Source of the DNA: Danio rerio
Taxonomy: Eukaryota > Chordata > Actinopteri > Cypriniformes > Danionidae
Direction of reading: 5' to 3'
Length of the DNA stretch: 64,000 nucleotides
NCBI RefSeq assembly: GCF_049306965.1
Contig: NC_133197.1
Span: forward strand, 579,501-643,500
Position numbers and translations under genes: made by a program
Notes under the pieces: model-generated
What the model saw: only the letters and a program-made list of their open reading frames with translations
The model's database searches: none
Told to the model about the DNA's origin: nothing
Shown: in pieces, positions 11,101-21,676 of the stretch
How the letters are laid out: the number at the start of each line of letters is the position of its first letter
How positions within the stretch are numbered: position 1 is the stretch's first letter

Positions 11101-14100
11101 GCAGTGAACAACGTTGCTGAAGGGTTGTTGGTAGATCGGATACATTTGCAGCCGGAAGTTAACGAGAATTATTTATATTATTTATTAAATTTCCCATTAA
11201 TTGTATTTTATTAACGTCTACCCCAACCCTAAACTCATCCGTCACAGTGCTGTAAAAATATTCATTATTGTTATACAGTATCATGATAAATGCGACTATA
11301 TTGATGTGAATAGCGCACTTTTGGCTGGTCCTGTATCCGATCTAGACTTTACCCCGCTGAAGCAGCGCATTCAAAGTGAATGATCAGCGCTGACGCTGAT
11401 GCCCTGTGTGAACGGGGCATAAGGGGGCTAATAATATTGACCTATAAAAATAAAACTACTTTTTTCCAGCTAAAATTAAACAAATAAATTCCGATAAATA
11501 CGATAAAATACAGGTGAACATGTCCTTAATCTGTCAAACCTGATTTGAGAAATATGCACAGGAGGGTAATAGTTGTGTGGTCTTCAGGTGCTCAGCCACT
11601 TGCAGAAGTTCCGGGAGTGTTTCCTGACGCTGGACCTGTGCGAGACGGAGGAGCTTCTGGCTAAAAGCAACCACCCTCAGGTGGGGGCTCTGTCTGCGGG
11701 TGGCGGCGGCGGCGGCGGCGGTGTCCCATCCAGCCTGCAGTCAGCGGAGCAGAAGGAGCCGCGCTCCTCATCCCGCCAGCAGGTGTCGCTGTGCCACGAG
11801 CTGCACACGCTCTTCAGGGTGATGTGGTCGGGCCGCTGGTCGCTGGTGTCGCCCTTCGCCATGCTGCACTCCGTCTGGAACCTGATCCCTGCTTTTCGCG
11901 GGTACGACCAGCAGGACGCGCAGGAGTTCCTGTGCGAGCTCCTGGATAAAGTGCAGCAGGAACTGGAGTCGGACGCACCCCGCAAACACTTCCTGATCCC
12001 CATCACACAGCGCAAACTCTCCAAACAGGTCCTCAAAGTGCTCAACACCATCTTCCACGGACAGCTGCTCAGCCAGGTGATTGCTTTGATGTATCAATAG
12101 GAAGTTTAATTAGGCAGTGAGGTGGCGCAGTGGGTAGCACAATCCCCTCACAGCATGAAGGTTGCTGGTTCGAGTCCCAGCTGGGTCAGTTGGTGTTTCT
12201 GTGTGGAGTTTGCATGTTCTCCCCGTGTTGGTGTGGGTTTCCTCCAGGTGCTCCGGTTTCCCCCACAGTCCAAACACATGCGCTATAGAGGAACTGATCA
12301 ACTACACTGGCCGTAGTGTATGAGTGTGTGTGTGAACGGGTGTGTATGGGTGTTTCCCAGTGCTGGGTTGTGGCTGGATAGGCATCCACTGTGTATAACA
12401 TATGCTGGAATAGTTGGCGGTTCATTGCACTGTGGTGACCCCTGATTAATAGGGACTTAGCTGAAGGAGAATGAATGAACATCTCTGGGATGTGGATATT
12501 GCATATACTGTTGTCATTATAGAGCATAGATCTCGAACTGGATTCCTGGAGGGCCGCAGCTCTGCAGTTTTGCTCCAACCCTGATCAAAGACAGCTGATC
12601 AACTAATCAAAGTGTTCAAGACTCTTTTCAACACCTCGATTATTTGCATCAGCTGTGTTTGATTAGGGTGGAGCAGAACTGAGCAGAGCTGCGGCCCTCC
12701 AGGAATCCAGATCGAGACCTGTGCTGTAGATGCTGTTAAACTGGCTCTGCTGCCCCCGCAGGTGACGTGTCTGTCCTGCAAGCGGAAGTCCAACACAGTG
12801 GAGCCGTTCTGGGATTTGTCTCTCGAGTTCCCAGAGCGGTACCACCGCATGGAGAAGCCCAGCGCCGCCGCCTGCCAGAGGAGCTGCTCGCTGTCCGAGA
12901 TGCTGGCCAAGTTCACGGAGACCGAAGCTCTGGAGGGCTGCATTTACGCCTGTAACTTCTGCAACAGTGAGCGCCGTCCACCGTACACACTGTGTACTCT
13001 TGTTTCGTAAACGAGACCCGGAGATTGCATGCCTATGTTTTGAATTATTCGCCCTCCTGTATATTTTTCCCTCAATTTCTGTTTAACACAGAGCAGATTG
13101 TTTAACAATTACAACAGTGTTAATAACTCATCTCTAATAACTGATTTATTTCCTCTTCATCATGATGACAGCACATAATATTAGACTAGATATTCTTCAA
13201 GACACTAGTGTTCAGCTTACAGTGACATGTAAAGGCTTCACTAGGGTAATTAGGGTAAAGTTAGGGTAATTAGGCAAGTCATTGTATAACAGTGGTTTGT
13301 TCTGGAGACAATCCAACACTAATATTGCTGAAGGGGAGAATAATATTGAGCTTAACATGACTTTAACACTATTAAACACTGCTTTTACTCTTATTCTAGA
13401 GTAGGGCTGTGCAATTAATTGAAAATCCGATTTCGATTTTGGCTTTTAACGATTAAGAAAAACCATTAATCGAGATAAACGATTATTCCATTATTTACCG
13501 CCCCCTGTCTAGTTCTCACTTGTTGCTCTTAAAAGCGCGAAAGACCGCATGCTTATGTGTGTGCGGCGCGCAGACAGTCAGAAGCATGCGGTCTGCACTT
13601 GGTCTCATTCGCACATTGTGACGAGCAGAGAGCACACACATCTAAAGTCATTAACGTGAGCGCTTTAATGTTCAAACAGGTGTCAAAACGCGGTGTTTAG
13701 TGATTATTCATATTCACCCTCATGTTGTAATAAACAAACGAAAGCGAAACCATTAAAGTGACAGAGCACAGTATCTGCCGCCTGTTTTATCATGATTAAT
13801 AAAACGAGAAAATCCCTCTCTGCTCTTGACTGAAGACTCTTGTAGCTGAAGTGTTTTTCTTACGGTGAAGATGCTAAAAGCACAGCTTGTTTCATATTTT
13901 TATTCTATTGTATTTATTTCTCTTTGCAGGGTGGAAAATAATATATGCAGTTGAAGTCAGAATTATTAGCCCTTCTGAATATTAGCAATCTTTCCCCCCA
14001 ATTTCCCTTTAATGGAAAGAAGATTTCTGAACATTATAGTTTTAATCATTCATTTCTAATAACAGATTAATTTTATCTTCGCTATGATGACAGCGCATAC

Positions 14101-17100
14101 TATTTTAGTAGATATTTTCTTAAATACAAACATTCAAATTCAAAGTGTGATTTAAAAGCTTAATTAGGCAAGTCATTATATAATAGTAGTTTGTTCTGCC
14201 TATATTGCCTAAAGGGGCGAATAATATTGACCTTAAGAGGTTTCAAAATATTTAAATCTGCTTTTATTCTAGCCAAAACAAAACAAGCCTTTCTCCAGAA
14301 GAAAAACATTAGAGGAAATACTGCTATTCCTTGCTCTGTTAAACATCATTTGGGAAATATTTATTTTTAAAAAAAAATTCTCAGGAGTGCTAATAATTTT
14401 GACTTCAACTAATAATCGTTTGGAATAATCGTGATTACAATTATGACAAAATAATCGTAGTAGTAGACAAATCTTTTTATTGAACTTTTAACAGAGCAAC
14501 TCAAACATATACAAGAACAAGGTACATGAAAAAAGGAAACGAATACAAGGTGAAATAATAATAATTAAAAAGAAAAAGGTAAAAGGTACAAAAATAATAA
14601 TAATAAATAAATTAATTAAATAAATAAATAAATTCAAATAAATAAATAAATAAAAGTTGGTGGGGGTGGGGGGCTTACATTTCAAGTATTTGGGATAAAT
14701 CTGTTCTCAAAATATGACAGGAAGGGTCTCCAAACTTTGAAGAATCTATTATTTGAGCCCTGGGTGCTATATTTGAGTTTTTCAAGCTTTAGATACGCCA
14801 TGACATTTTCTACCCATTTAGTATGTGTTGGTGGTTTAGTTGACTTCCACTGCAAAAGAATAAGTCTTCGGGCCAGTAGAGAACGCTAGTGCATTTAATT
14901 GACCTGCTGGTAATGTAAGATTGTCAGGTGTCTCACCAAATATTGCCATTACTGGATCTGGTAGTATCTCCTTTTCACATATATAAGAGAAAGTCTCAAA
15001 CACCGCAGTCCAAAATGGTCTTAGGGATGGACATGTCCAGAACATATGACCTAAGGTGGCCTCGTCTCTGTGGAACCTAGAGCATGTTGGGTCAATTTCT
15101 GAAAATATTCTGGACAATTTGCTTTTAGAAAAGTGCAGCCTATGAATTATCTTAAATTGTAATAAACCGTGTTTGACACAAATAAAATAATTGTGATTAT
15201 GATTTTTACCATAATTCTAGAGACTCCCTGTGAATCATTCCTAAACACAGTCAAGGCGTTTCTCTAATCTCCGGTTGTGTGTTTTCAGGAAAGCGGCGTA
15301 AATCGTCCCACAAGCCGCTGTCACTGTCAGAGGCCTGCAAGCAGCTGCTGATCTGCAGATTACCTCAGGTGCTGCGGCTACACCTCAAACGCTTCCGGTC
15401 AGTGCTGTGTGTGTGTGTGTGTGTGTGTTCTGCTTGTGGTCAGTGTGCTCGCACTGACCCTCCACCGGGTGTGTTTGTGTGTGCGCAGGTGGTCGGGCAG
15501 GAACCACAGGGAGAAGATCGGTGTGCACGTGGCGTTTGATCAGGTGTTGAACATCCAGCCGTACTGCAGCTGCTCAGACGCCGCCGCGAGAGAGGCCTAC
15601 ACATACGACCTGTCTGCGGTCGTGATGCATCATGGGAAGGGCTTTGGCTCAGGGCACTACACAGCCTACTGCTACAACACTGAAGGAGGTGAGTGAGGAG
15701 CGCACTCGCCATATGGAGTCAACACGGGGCTGCGTCTCAATCAGCACGCTGTCTCAATCACAAAATTCTTCTGGTGAACTGAAACGTTTACAGCTTGAAA
15801 TGTCCCACAATGCACTGTGAAAATCAGGGTTAATCAATACGCACTACTATACGTGCCCTTAATTGAAGTTCAGATCCACAAAATATGAATCATATGAATC
15901 ATGACCCAAATCATCAAACATAACGACAAACGAGAGACGTTTTTCTAAAAAGAATCTATGAACGAACATCGCTATAGAGGTTAGGAACAGTCTAGCAAAC
16001 ATTTATAATGTTTAATGGTTGCAGTGTTGCTGGAGTATGAATCAAATCACGTTATTCAGCAATACAAAACTTAAATCACAAAGTCGCTTTGGATAAAAGC
16101 GTCTGCTAAATGACTAAATGTAAATGTAAATATATTAACATATGAAGATTAATGCAATTAATTAAATTAATATTAATATACGAGTGTACATGACCTACTT
16201 ATTGAGCTATACGAGTTACATGTGTTCTATATTAGGGCTGGGCGATTAAAAACAGTATCGGTATTTATTGACCGAACACAATTTTCAATAACGATAAATT
16301 TTTTTATTTTATTTAAAAAAAAATGTATTTATTTTTTTTAAGTTTTGGTATGAGGCGCATTAGTTTTATTAAAATGCGTCTCAATGCTTTCGAAATAGCT
16401 CAAATATTACATATAATATTTAATATATATTTAAATGCAATATTGCATAACCTAAGATGTGACTATTGCAGTTTGCGATATCGATGCTGAAACTAATAAG
16501 TTTATTTGCAAGATTTTCAATGTTGAGTTTATATGTAATATTTGTGGAATAATTTCAAAAAATTGAGTTTGTTTCAGCAGCAATATTGCAAACTGCAATA
16601 ATCTCATGTTTTCGAAATTATGGCTCAAATATATTCCCAACATATAAACGCAGTATTGCATAACCTAAGATGTGACTATTGCAGTTTGCGATATCAATGC
16701 TGAAACGAATAAGTTGCATTGCAAGATACGCAATTTTGTTTATATGAGCCATAATTTCGGAAAAAATAAGATTATCGATTCAGCAGCAATAATTGCAAAC
16801 TGCAATAATCTTATGTTTTTTAAATTATGGCTCAAATATTACATATATATTCAAATATTTAAACGCAATATTGCATAACCTAAGATGTGACTATTGCAGT
16901 TTGCGATATCGATGCTGAAACTAATAAGTCTATTTGCAAGGTACGCAAAGTTGAGTTTATATGTAATATTTGTGGAGGAATAAAAAAAAAAAGATTATAA
17001 TTTCAGCAGCAATGATGCAATAATCTCATGTTTTCAAAATTATGGCTCAAATACAATCCCAATATATAAACTCAACATTACATAATTTACGATGTGACTA

Positions 17101-17389
17101 TTGCAGTTTGCGATATAGATGCTGAAATGAGTAAGTCGCATTGCAAGACGCGCAATGTTGATTTATGTAATATTTGCGGAATCATTTCGAAAACATGATT
17201 ATCGTTTCAGCAGCATTATCACAAACTGCAATAATATCATGATTTCGAAGTTATAGCTAAAATACAATCCCAACATATAAACATTACATAATTTACAATG
17301 TGACTATTTTAGTTTTAGACTATTTGACTATTGCAGTTTGCAATATCGATGCTGAAACGAATAAGACACATTGCAAGATGCACAATCTT

Positions 17390-17459
<70 letters not shown>

Positions 17460-18539
17460 AGCCATAATTTCTAAAAAAAAAAACAAGATTATTGTTTCAG
17501 CAGCAATATTGCAAACTGCTGTTTTCGAAATTATGGCTCAAATATATTACCAACATATAAACGTAATATTGCTTAACCTAAGATGTGACTACTGCAGTTT
17601 GCGATATTAATGTTAAAAAGAATGTATTGCAAGATACGGAAGTTGTTTATATGACCCATAATTTCGGAAAAAACAAGATTATAGTTTTAGCAGCAATAAT
17701 TGCAAACTGCAATAATCTCATGTTTTTGAAATTACGGCTCAAATATTACATTTAATATTAATTTATATATTTAAATATTTAAATGCAATATTTCAAAACC
17801 TAAAATGTGACTACTGCAGTTTGCGATTTCGATGCTGAAACGAATAAGTTGCATTGCAAGATACGAAATGTTGAGTTTATATGTAATATCTGCGGAATAA
17901 CTTCCAAAACATGAGATTATCGTTTTAGCATCGATATCGCAAACTGCAATCACGTTTTCAAATTATGACTTAAATACAATCCCAACATATAAACTCAATA
18001 TTACAAAACCTACGATGTAACTATTGTAGTTTGGGATATTAATGCTGCTACGATAGTCACGTCACAGAATACGCAATGTTGAGTTTATATGTAATATTTT
18101 ATCCATAATTTCGAAAACATGATTAACGTTTCGGCCACAACATCACAAACTGCAATAATTAATTTCGAAATTATGGCTGAAATATATTGACAACATATAA
18201 ACTCAACATTAAATAACCTATGATGTAACTATTGCAGTTTGCAATATCGATGCTAAAACGATAATCTCACGTTTTTCGAAATTATGCTTTCTTGCTTAAT
18301 CACATCTGCAATGTAGAGTTTAAATGTTGGGATTATATCCGAGCAAGATGGCATAATTTCGAAAACATGAGATAATAACATTTCAGCTTTGATATTATGG
18401 TTATAGTTATAGGTTATGCATTATTTAATTGTATAATATGTATATATTAATAATTTATGATATCAATGCTGAAATGTTAATCTCATGTTTTCTAAAATAT
18501 GGCTCAATATTATCCCAACATATAAACTAAATAGACGTG

Positions 18540-18608
<69 letters not shown>

Positions 18609-18965
18609 CATATGAACATAAACAACACAAACTCAACATTACATAACTTAATGTGACTATTGCAGTTTGCGATATCGACGCTGAAACGATAATGTCATGT
18701 TTTAGAAATTAGACTTTAAATATTTTAAAGTTTTAGATTGTTATCTTAATATTATCATCATCGAATTTTATCTTATGTATTATTTATTGCTGTTGATGCT
18801 TTTAATTTTTAAAATATTTTTAGAATTATAGATACAGTTTTTTATTTTGCCATGACCATAGACAGAGAAGCTGATTTGGCAATAAAACTAAAACTGACAC
18901 TATATATTGTGCAGCTCTAGTGAACTGTAATCAATCCAATTCTATGCCAGTTAACAATTTCGTTG

Positions 18966-19013
<48 letters not shown>

Positions 19014-19120
19014 CAGGCTTCTGGGTTCACTGTAATGACTCTGAGATGAACGTGTGCAGCGTGGAGGAGGTGTGCAGCACTCAGGCCTACATCCTCTTCT
19101 ACACACAGCGCTCCTCCTAG
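7332..19120 (+). CDS. usp49: Ubiquitin carboxyl-terminal hydrolase 49 (USP49/USP44 family)
   Basis: USP49 is a nuclear cysteine deubiquitinase that removes ubiquitin from histone H2B and influences co-transcriptional splicing. Six coding exons (7332-8174, 11588-12076, 12762-12966, 15289-15397, 15489-15688, 19017-19120) sum to 1950 nt, 649 aa plus stop (human 688). An N-terminal UBP zinc finger spans about residues 1-100 (C4, H6, C26, C29, C38, C41, C46). A charged coiled coil (about 150-195) follows. The catalytic Cys box [13 protein letters not shown] has C274, the His box [11 protein letters not shown] has H605, and HCND supplies N622/D623. A CxxC pair in the fingers region lies in exons 3-4. 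The start at 7332 (MDRCKHV) matches family N-termini; the frame open upstream lacks similarity. USP44 is the close paralogue; med20 linkage and the [17 protein letters not shown] region favour USP49. A poly-Gly run in exon 2 is unusual. Confidence 0.95.
8175..9600. other. usp49 intron, AT-rich with a MITE fragment
   Basis: A fragment beginning 'cagtgttggggaggtcac' (about 8712-8860) with repeated 'gattac' words resembles a common fish MITE family ending in TGTAATC-type repeats. The rest is AT-rich and unrecognised. Confidence 0.4.
9601..9918. mobile_element. 318-bp non-autonomous DNA transposon with TTA target duplication
   Basis: Terminal inverted repeats CAGTGGATTCACATGGGAC and the complement of GGGGCGTCAACG..CCCCATTCACACGGGG, starting CAG and ending CTG. 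The element is flanked directly by TTA (9598-9600 and 9919-9921). A 3-bp TWA duplication fits PIF/Harbinger-type MITEs; class is inferred. A second copy forms the middle layer of the nest at 10641-11419. Confidence 0.65.
10390..11490. mobile_element. Three-layer nested DNA-transposon cluster
   Basis: The outer layer is the abundant 'aattattagccc...gacagcacataat...ggggctaataatattgacc' MITE (parts at about 10430-10635 and 11420-11490). It is interrupted by a diverged copy of the 9601-9918 element (about 10641-11419), which is itself interrupted by a 274-bp element at 10661-10934. Confidence 0.65.
10661..10934. mobile_element. Innermost MITE with TTAA target duplications
   Basis: Inverted ends AGCTGTGGTCACACT and AGTGTGACCGCAGC, flanked by TTAA on both sides (10657-10660 and 10935-10938). 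TTAA duplication is the mark of piggyBac-type insertion. The uninterrupted relative at 9601-9918 has TCAA at the same place. Confidence 0.75.
11588..12076 (+). CDS. usp49: usp49 coding exon 2
   Basis: TCTTCAG|GTGCTCAGCC to CTCAGCCAG|GTGATT. Encodes 163 residues, VLSHLQKF to GQLLSQ, including [16 protein letters not shown], part of the USP fold. Nine consecutive glycines (about 11700-11726, GGC repeats) form a low-complexity insert not present in the human protein as I recall it. Confidence 0.95.
12112..12480 (+). mobile_element. DANA SINE, near full length
   Basis: tRNA-derived head with A box GTGGCGCAGTGGGTAGCAC and B box GGTTCGAGTCC, then the characteristic TGTGTGGAGTTTGCATGTTC, GTCCAAACACATGCG and CTGGATAGGCATCC blocks, ending AATGAATGA. 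DANA is known from zebrafish and close relatives. It sits in a usp49 intron. Confidence 0.85.
12533..12722. mobile_element. Palindromic ~190-bp MITE
   Basis: Ends are inverted copies: CTGGATTCCTGGAGGGCCGC near 12539 and the complement GCGGCCCTCCAGGAATCCAG near 12691-12711. This TIR type is common in fish hAT-like MITEs; the class is inferred. Confidence 0.7.
12762..12966 (+). CDS. usp49: usp49 coding exon 3
   Basis: CCCCCGCAG|GTGACG to TGCAACA|GTGAGC. Encodes [20 protein letters not shown] through [12 protein letters not shown]; the two CxxC pairs form the zinc-binding fingers subdomain. Confidence 0.95.
13051..13401. mobile_element. Truncated copy of the abundant 'gaattattcgccctc' MITE
   Basis: Starts 'gaattattcgccctcc', carries the family core 'catgatgacagcacataat' and 'agggtaattaggcaagtca', and stops at 'cttattctag', where the next element begins. 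Confidence 0.65.
13949..14410. mobile_element. Full-length 'AGTTGAAGTCAGAATTATTAGC' MITE
   Basis: TIRs AGTTGAAGTCAGAATTATTA and the complement of TAATAATTTTGACTTCAACT. Core words match the copies at 13051 and 52463. This family is very common in zebrafish; superfamily not certain. Confidence 0.75.
14466..15172 (-). mobile_element. 5'-truncated L1/Tx1-type LINE fragment
   Basis: The reverse strand encodes about 94 residues (15117-14836) typical of a fish L1-clade ORF2 C-terminus, with C..C/H-type spacing and the signature [15 protein letters not shown]. It is followed by an A-rich 3' region with AATAAA-type words. Flanks AAAATAATCGT and AAAATAATTGT (one mismatch) look like a target-site duplication. 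It is inserted inside the hAT-like element. Confidence 0.75.
15289..15397 (+). CDS. usp49: usp49 coding exon 4
   Basis: GTTTTCAG|GAAAGCGG to CGCTTCCG|GTCAGT. Encodes [16 protein letters not shown] to [12 protein letters not shown]. Confidence 0.94.
15398..15488 (+). promoter_or_regulatory. usp49: 91-bp usp49 mini-intron with a hairpin complementary to its own 5' splice site
   Basis: The donor region GGTCAGTG (15397-15404) is repeated at 15438-15445, and both can pair with CACTGACC at 15452-15459. A (TG)n tract fills the first half. The alternative stems could hide or expose the 5' splice site. Confidence 0.5.
15489..15688 (+). CDS. usp49: usp49 coding exon 5 (His box)
   Basis: GTGCGCAG|GTGGTCGG to GAAGGAG|GTGAGT. 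Encodes [14 protein letters not shown] through the catalytic [16 protein letters not shown]. Confidence 0.95.
16234..18917. mobile_element. DNA-transposon-like element containing an array of ~10 hairpin units
   Basis: Outer ends TAGGGCTGGGCGATTA and the complement of ATTGTGCAGCTCTA form a short TIR. Inside, about ten diverged copies of a roughly 210-230-base unit start near 16450, 16663, 16879, 17090, 17330, 17580, 17800, 18010, 18220 and 18650. Each unit holds ATTGCAGTTTGCGATATC on one side and GCAATATTGCAAACTGCAAT-type complement on the other, so each can fold. Two long (TA)n runs (17394-17453, 18540-18600) interrupt the array. Confidence 0.65.
18966..19010 (+). repeat. usp49: (TG)~22 tract at the 3' splice site of the last usp49 exon
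   Basis: An uninterrupted TG run replaces the polypyrimidine tract and is followed only by TTTCAG. UG repeats at 3' splice sites bind TDP-43 or CELF proteins in other genes such as human CFTR exon 9. Confidence 0.85.
19017..19120 (+). CDS. usp49: usp49 terminal coding exon
   Basis: TTTCAG|GCTTCTGG to stop TAG 19118-19120. Encodes [18 protein letters not shown] to [11 protein letters not shown]. It ends about 40 residues earlier than the human protein, which has a longer tail. Confidence 0.94.
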
Positions 19121-19435
19121 AGCTCTCAATCTCTCTTGCTGCATCCCAGTTCTCACACTCGCACTACGTCCTAAAAGTTTGCTGTTTTGTGAAGAGAAAG
19201 TACATACTCTTCGGTGTGTAACAGAAGAGCTTTGGGTCAAACTACTTCCTCATTAGCGGAGCGTTCTGTTGCTTGGTTATGAGACCTGATGATCATCTCG
19301 ACACCTCATCCACGGTTTCTGTCATTTAATTATTTACAGTTTGTAGATTCAGCAGCAGGTTAATCTGGCATTAGAGAGTCTTTCCTGCAGAGAAATCTCC
19401 TCAGGTGTCACATATATACACATTCAGGAGTGAAG

Positions 19436-19915
19436 AGCCCCTTTCACACAGTGATACCGCTAAATATCTGTAAAATTACCGGAACGACTTTACCGGTAAG
19501 TTAAAAAAGCACTGTAATGAAGGCAGGGATATTCTGGAATTTTTCCCGGAAAGACCGTTCACGCATCCATTCCAATATACCGGTAAATTCTGACATCATT
19601 AACCGGAAATGAGCTCTAAAACGGTTTCTCGACTAACATCTAGCAGCTAAACGTGTCTGGAAAAATATACAAAGGTTTTTATTTTTATAAACCGCGCGGA
19701 CGCGAATGCATCTGACTGTTCTGATTGGCTAAAGCAGACATCTCACGTCAGCACGTTGTAAGCGTGCATGGCAATCTTCCTTCTGCATTCACACAGTGCA
19801 GCATTTCAGCAAATCACCGGTAATGTTACAACTTCTCTTCTCGGAAAATAGCCAGAACGAATTTACCGGTATTTTCAGAATATTTCCAGAAAGGTCTGTG
19901 TGTGTGAAAGGGGCT
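19436..19915. mobile_element. 480-bp MITE with AGCCCCTTTCACACA ends
   Basis: Left AGCCCCTTTCACACAGTG and right TGTGTGTGAAAGGGGCT are inverted copies. Internal 'accggtaa' words recur in both halves. No clear target duplication. Confidence 0.7.
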
Positions 19916-19926
19916 AATGTCCAAGC

Positions 19927-20523
19927 TAGGGATGCTCATTTCGGTTTATTTTGACAACCGTCGCTCTTTAACTGAATATTAATGGTTAACTGTTCAGATT
20001 AATATTAAATAATAATTTATTAAAAAAATAATAAGTAACGTGTCGATTTTGTGTGATATTAAATATTGCAATTGCAAATACTGATTTATTTCATAAGCAT
20101 ACATAAAACATCTTCACGCTGTCAATGTTGGTATAGTTTTAATATTGAATAATATTGTGATAGTCTAGATTTGTAAAGCCATACAGCTCTGAATAACTTG
20201 AAACCGTGACCGCTAGTCTCTCCTAAAGATAAAGTTCTCCGTAGTCGTCTTGACAACACAAACACTGCGGTCACCTCAATGGAAACCCCGCATCTGCTTT
20301 CACTTGATTGTCGATGGCGCATGACGCCAACGACAAAACCCAGAGGCACGTGTAAGCAGCGCAAAACACTTGCGGCGTTACTAAACCATTCAACACGAAA
20401 AACGCGTTCGCTGATCGACCACTCATGCAGCCAAACTTAACATTTTCAAAATAAAATTTAATCATTTAACTGATATCATTAAATCAATTAAAAACGGTTA
20501 ATCGGTTATTTTGAGCATCCCTA
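19927..20523. mobile_element. 597-bp hAT-type non-autonomous element
   Basis: TIRs TAGGGATGCTCATTTCGG and the complement of TTATTTTGAGCATCCCTA. The 8-bp flanks GTCCAAGC and GTCCAAAC (one mismatch) are a hAT-style duplication. Confidence 0.75.
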
Positions 20524-20564
20524 GTCCAAACACGTCTTTATAGAAGCTCACATTGTTGCTGCAG

Positions 20565-20607
<43 letters not shown>

Positions 20608-21484
20608 AACCTGATTCAAATATGTTCCAGTTGGCTAGATATTAAATAAGTCAAACATCTTTACCGTAACCTCTTTAGTTGACGTTTAGTCTCAGCACGT
20701 CCACCATTTTTGTAGTTTTTTTATTTTTTGGCTGTGAAGGTCATCAGTGCACTGAACTAACAGCTTGTGAGTGTAACCACAGATACAGGAACACTTGAGA
20801 GTTTTAAAACCTCAATTCATCAGCGGATCGCTCGTATGTGAGCTTATAGACAAACCAGCTAATCTGTGGTAAAGCTCAGCGGTGAGTTCGGTGAACTGAT
20901 GTCCTTCACAGCCAATCAGAGTCATTTCTGTGGAGCATGTGAACACTATGGCGAGTCGACGGTGCTTAAGTACACGCTCAAATGTTCGCAGGAAATGGAC
21001 GTTTTTAAATCTCAGTATCGATTGGTACCGAATTCCAGTATCGTGACAACACTAATGCATATTGATATTCATGTGGCATGGAAGATGCAATATTGAGGTT
21101 GTAACGTTTAAGTCATAATTTCGAAAACATGAGATCGTTTCATCATCGATATTAATTAAGTCATTCAAACATCTTTACAGAAGCATCCAATTTGACGGTT
21201 AGTCTCCGCACGTCCCCCATTTTTGTAGTTTTTTACACTTTTTACCCAAGTTTGTAGTTCTAATCGAATTCAAGTCCAACACGCGGTGTATTGTGGGTAA
21301 TATTAGCGGTTTGAGTATCTACACTTCAAATATTTACCAGAAATAGAGCATCCTTTGTCAAACCCAGTTTAACATGCTACAGTTTGGGACGTGCCAATTC
21401 TATTCTCGAATACTATTTAGGACGGGTAGTACGCGAATTGGGATGCAGCATCTCTCTCTCTCTCTCTCTCTGAGCCTCAGAGAC
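20524..21484. other. 3' region of usp49 with a (TA)n run and old repeat debris
   Basis: (TA)n at about 20567-20601. A segment with 'tttagtctcagcacgtccaccattttgtag' recurs at 20688 and 21198, showing a local duplication. No coding sequence recognised. Confidence 0.4.
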
Positions 21485-21641
21485 GCAGCGCCCTCTGCTG
21501 GCACACTTCAGGGCATTCAGGACCAAACACACACACACACACACACACCTGCAGGTCCAGAAGAGCAGGAACACACACTGCTGAGAGACCGACAGCTGGC
21601 CAGAGAGAAACGCTACAGCAATACCATCATTATCATCTCAT

Positions 21642-21676
<35 letters not shown>

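Larger units (their letters stand above)
13402..15222. mobile_element. hAT-like 'TAGGGCTGTGCAATTAAT' element carrying two nested insertions
   Basis: Left end TAGGGCTGTGCAATTAATTG at 13402. Tail words 'aataatcgtgattac' and 'attgtgattatgattttta' belong to the same family. TTCTAGAG lies just outside both ends (about 13394-13401 and 15215-15222), consistent with an 8-bp hAT duplication, though the right terminus looks eroded. It contains a MITE (13949-14410) and a LINE (14466-15172). Confidence 0.5.

Noticed and set aside
12122-12578. Frames on both strands over the DANA copy
   Set aside because: DANA is a non-coding tRNA-derived SINE; the same frames recur at the other two copies.
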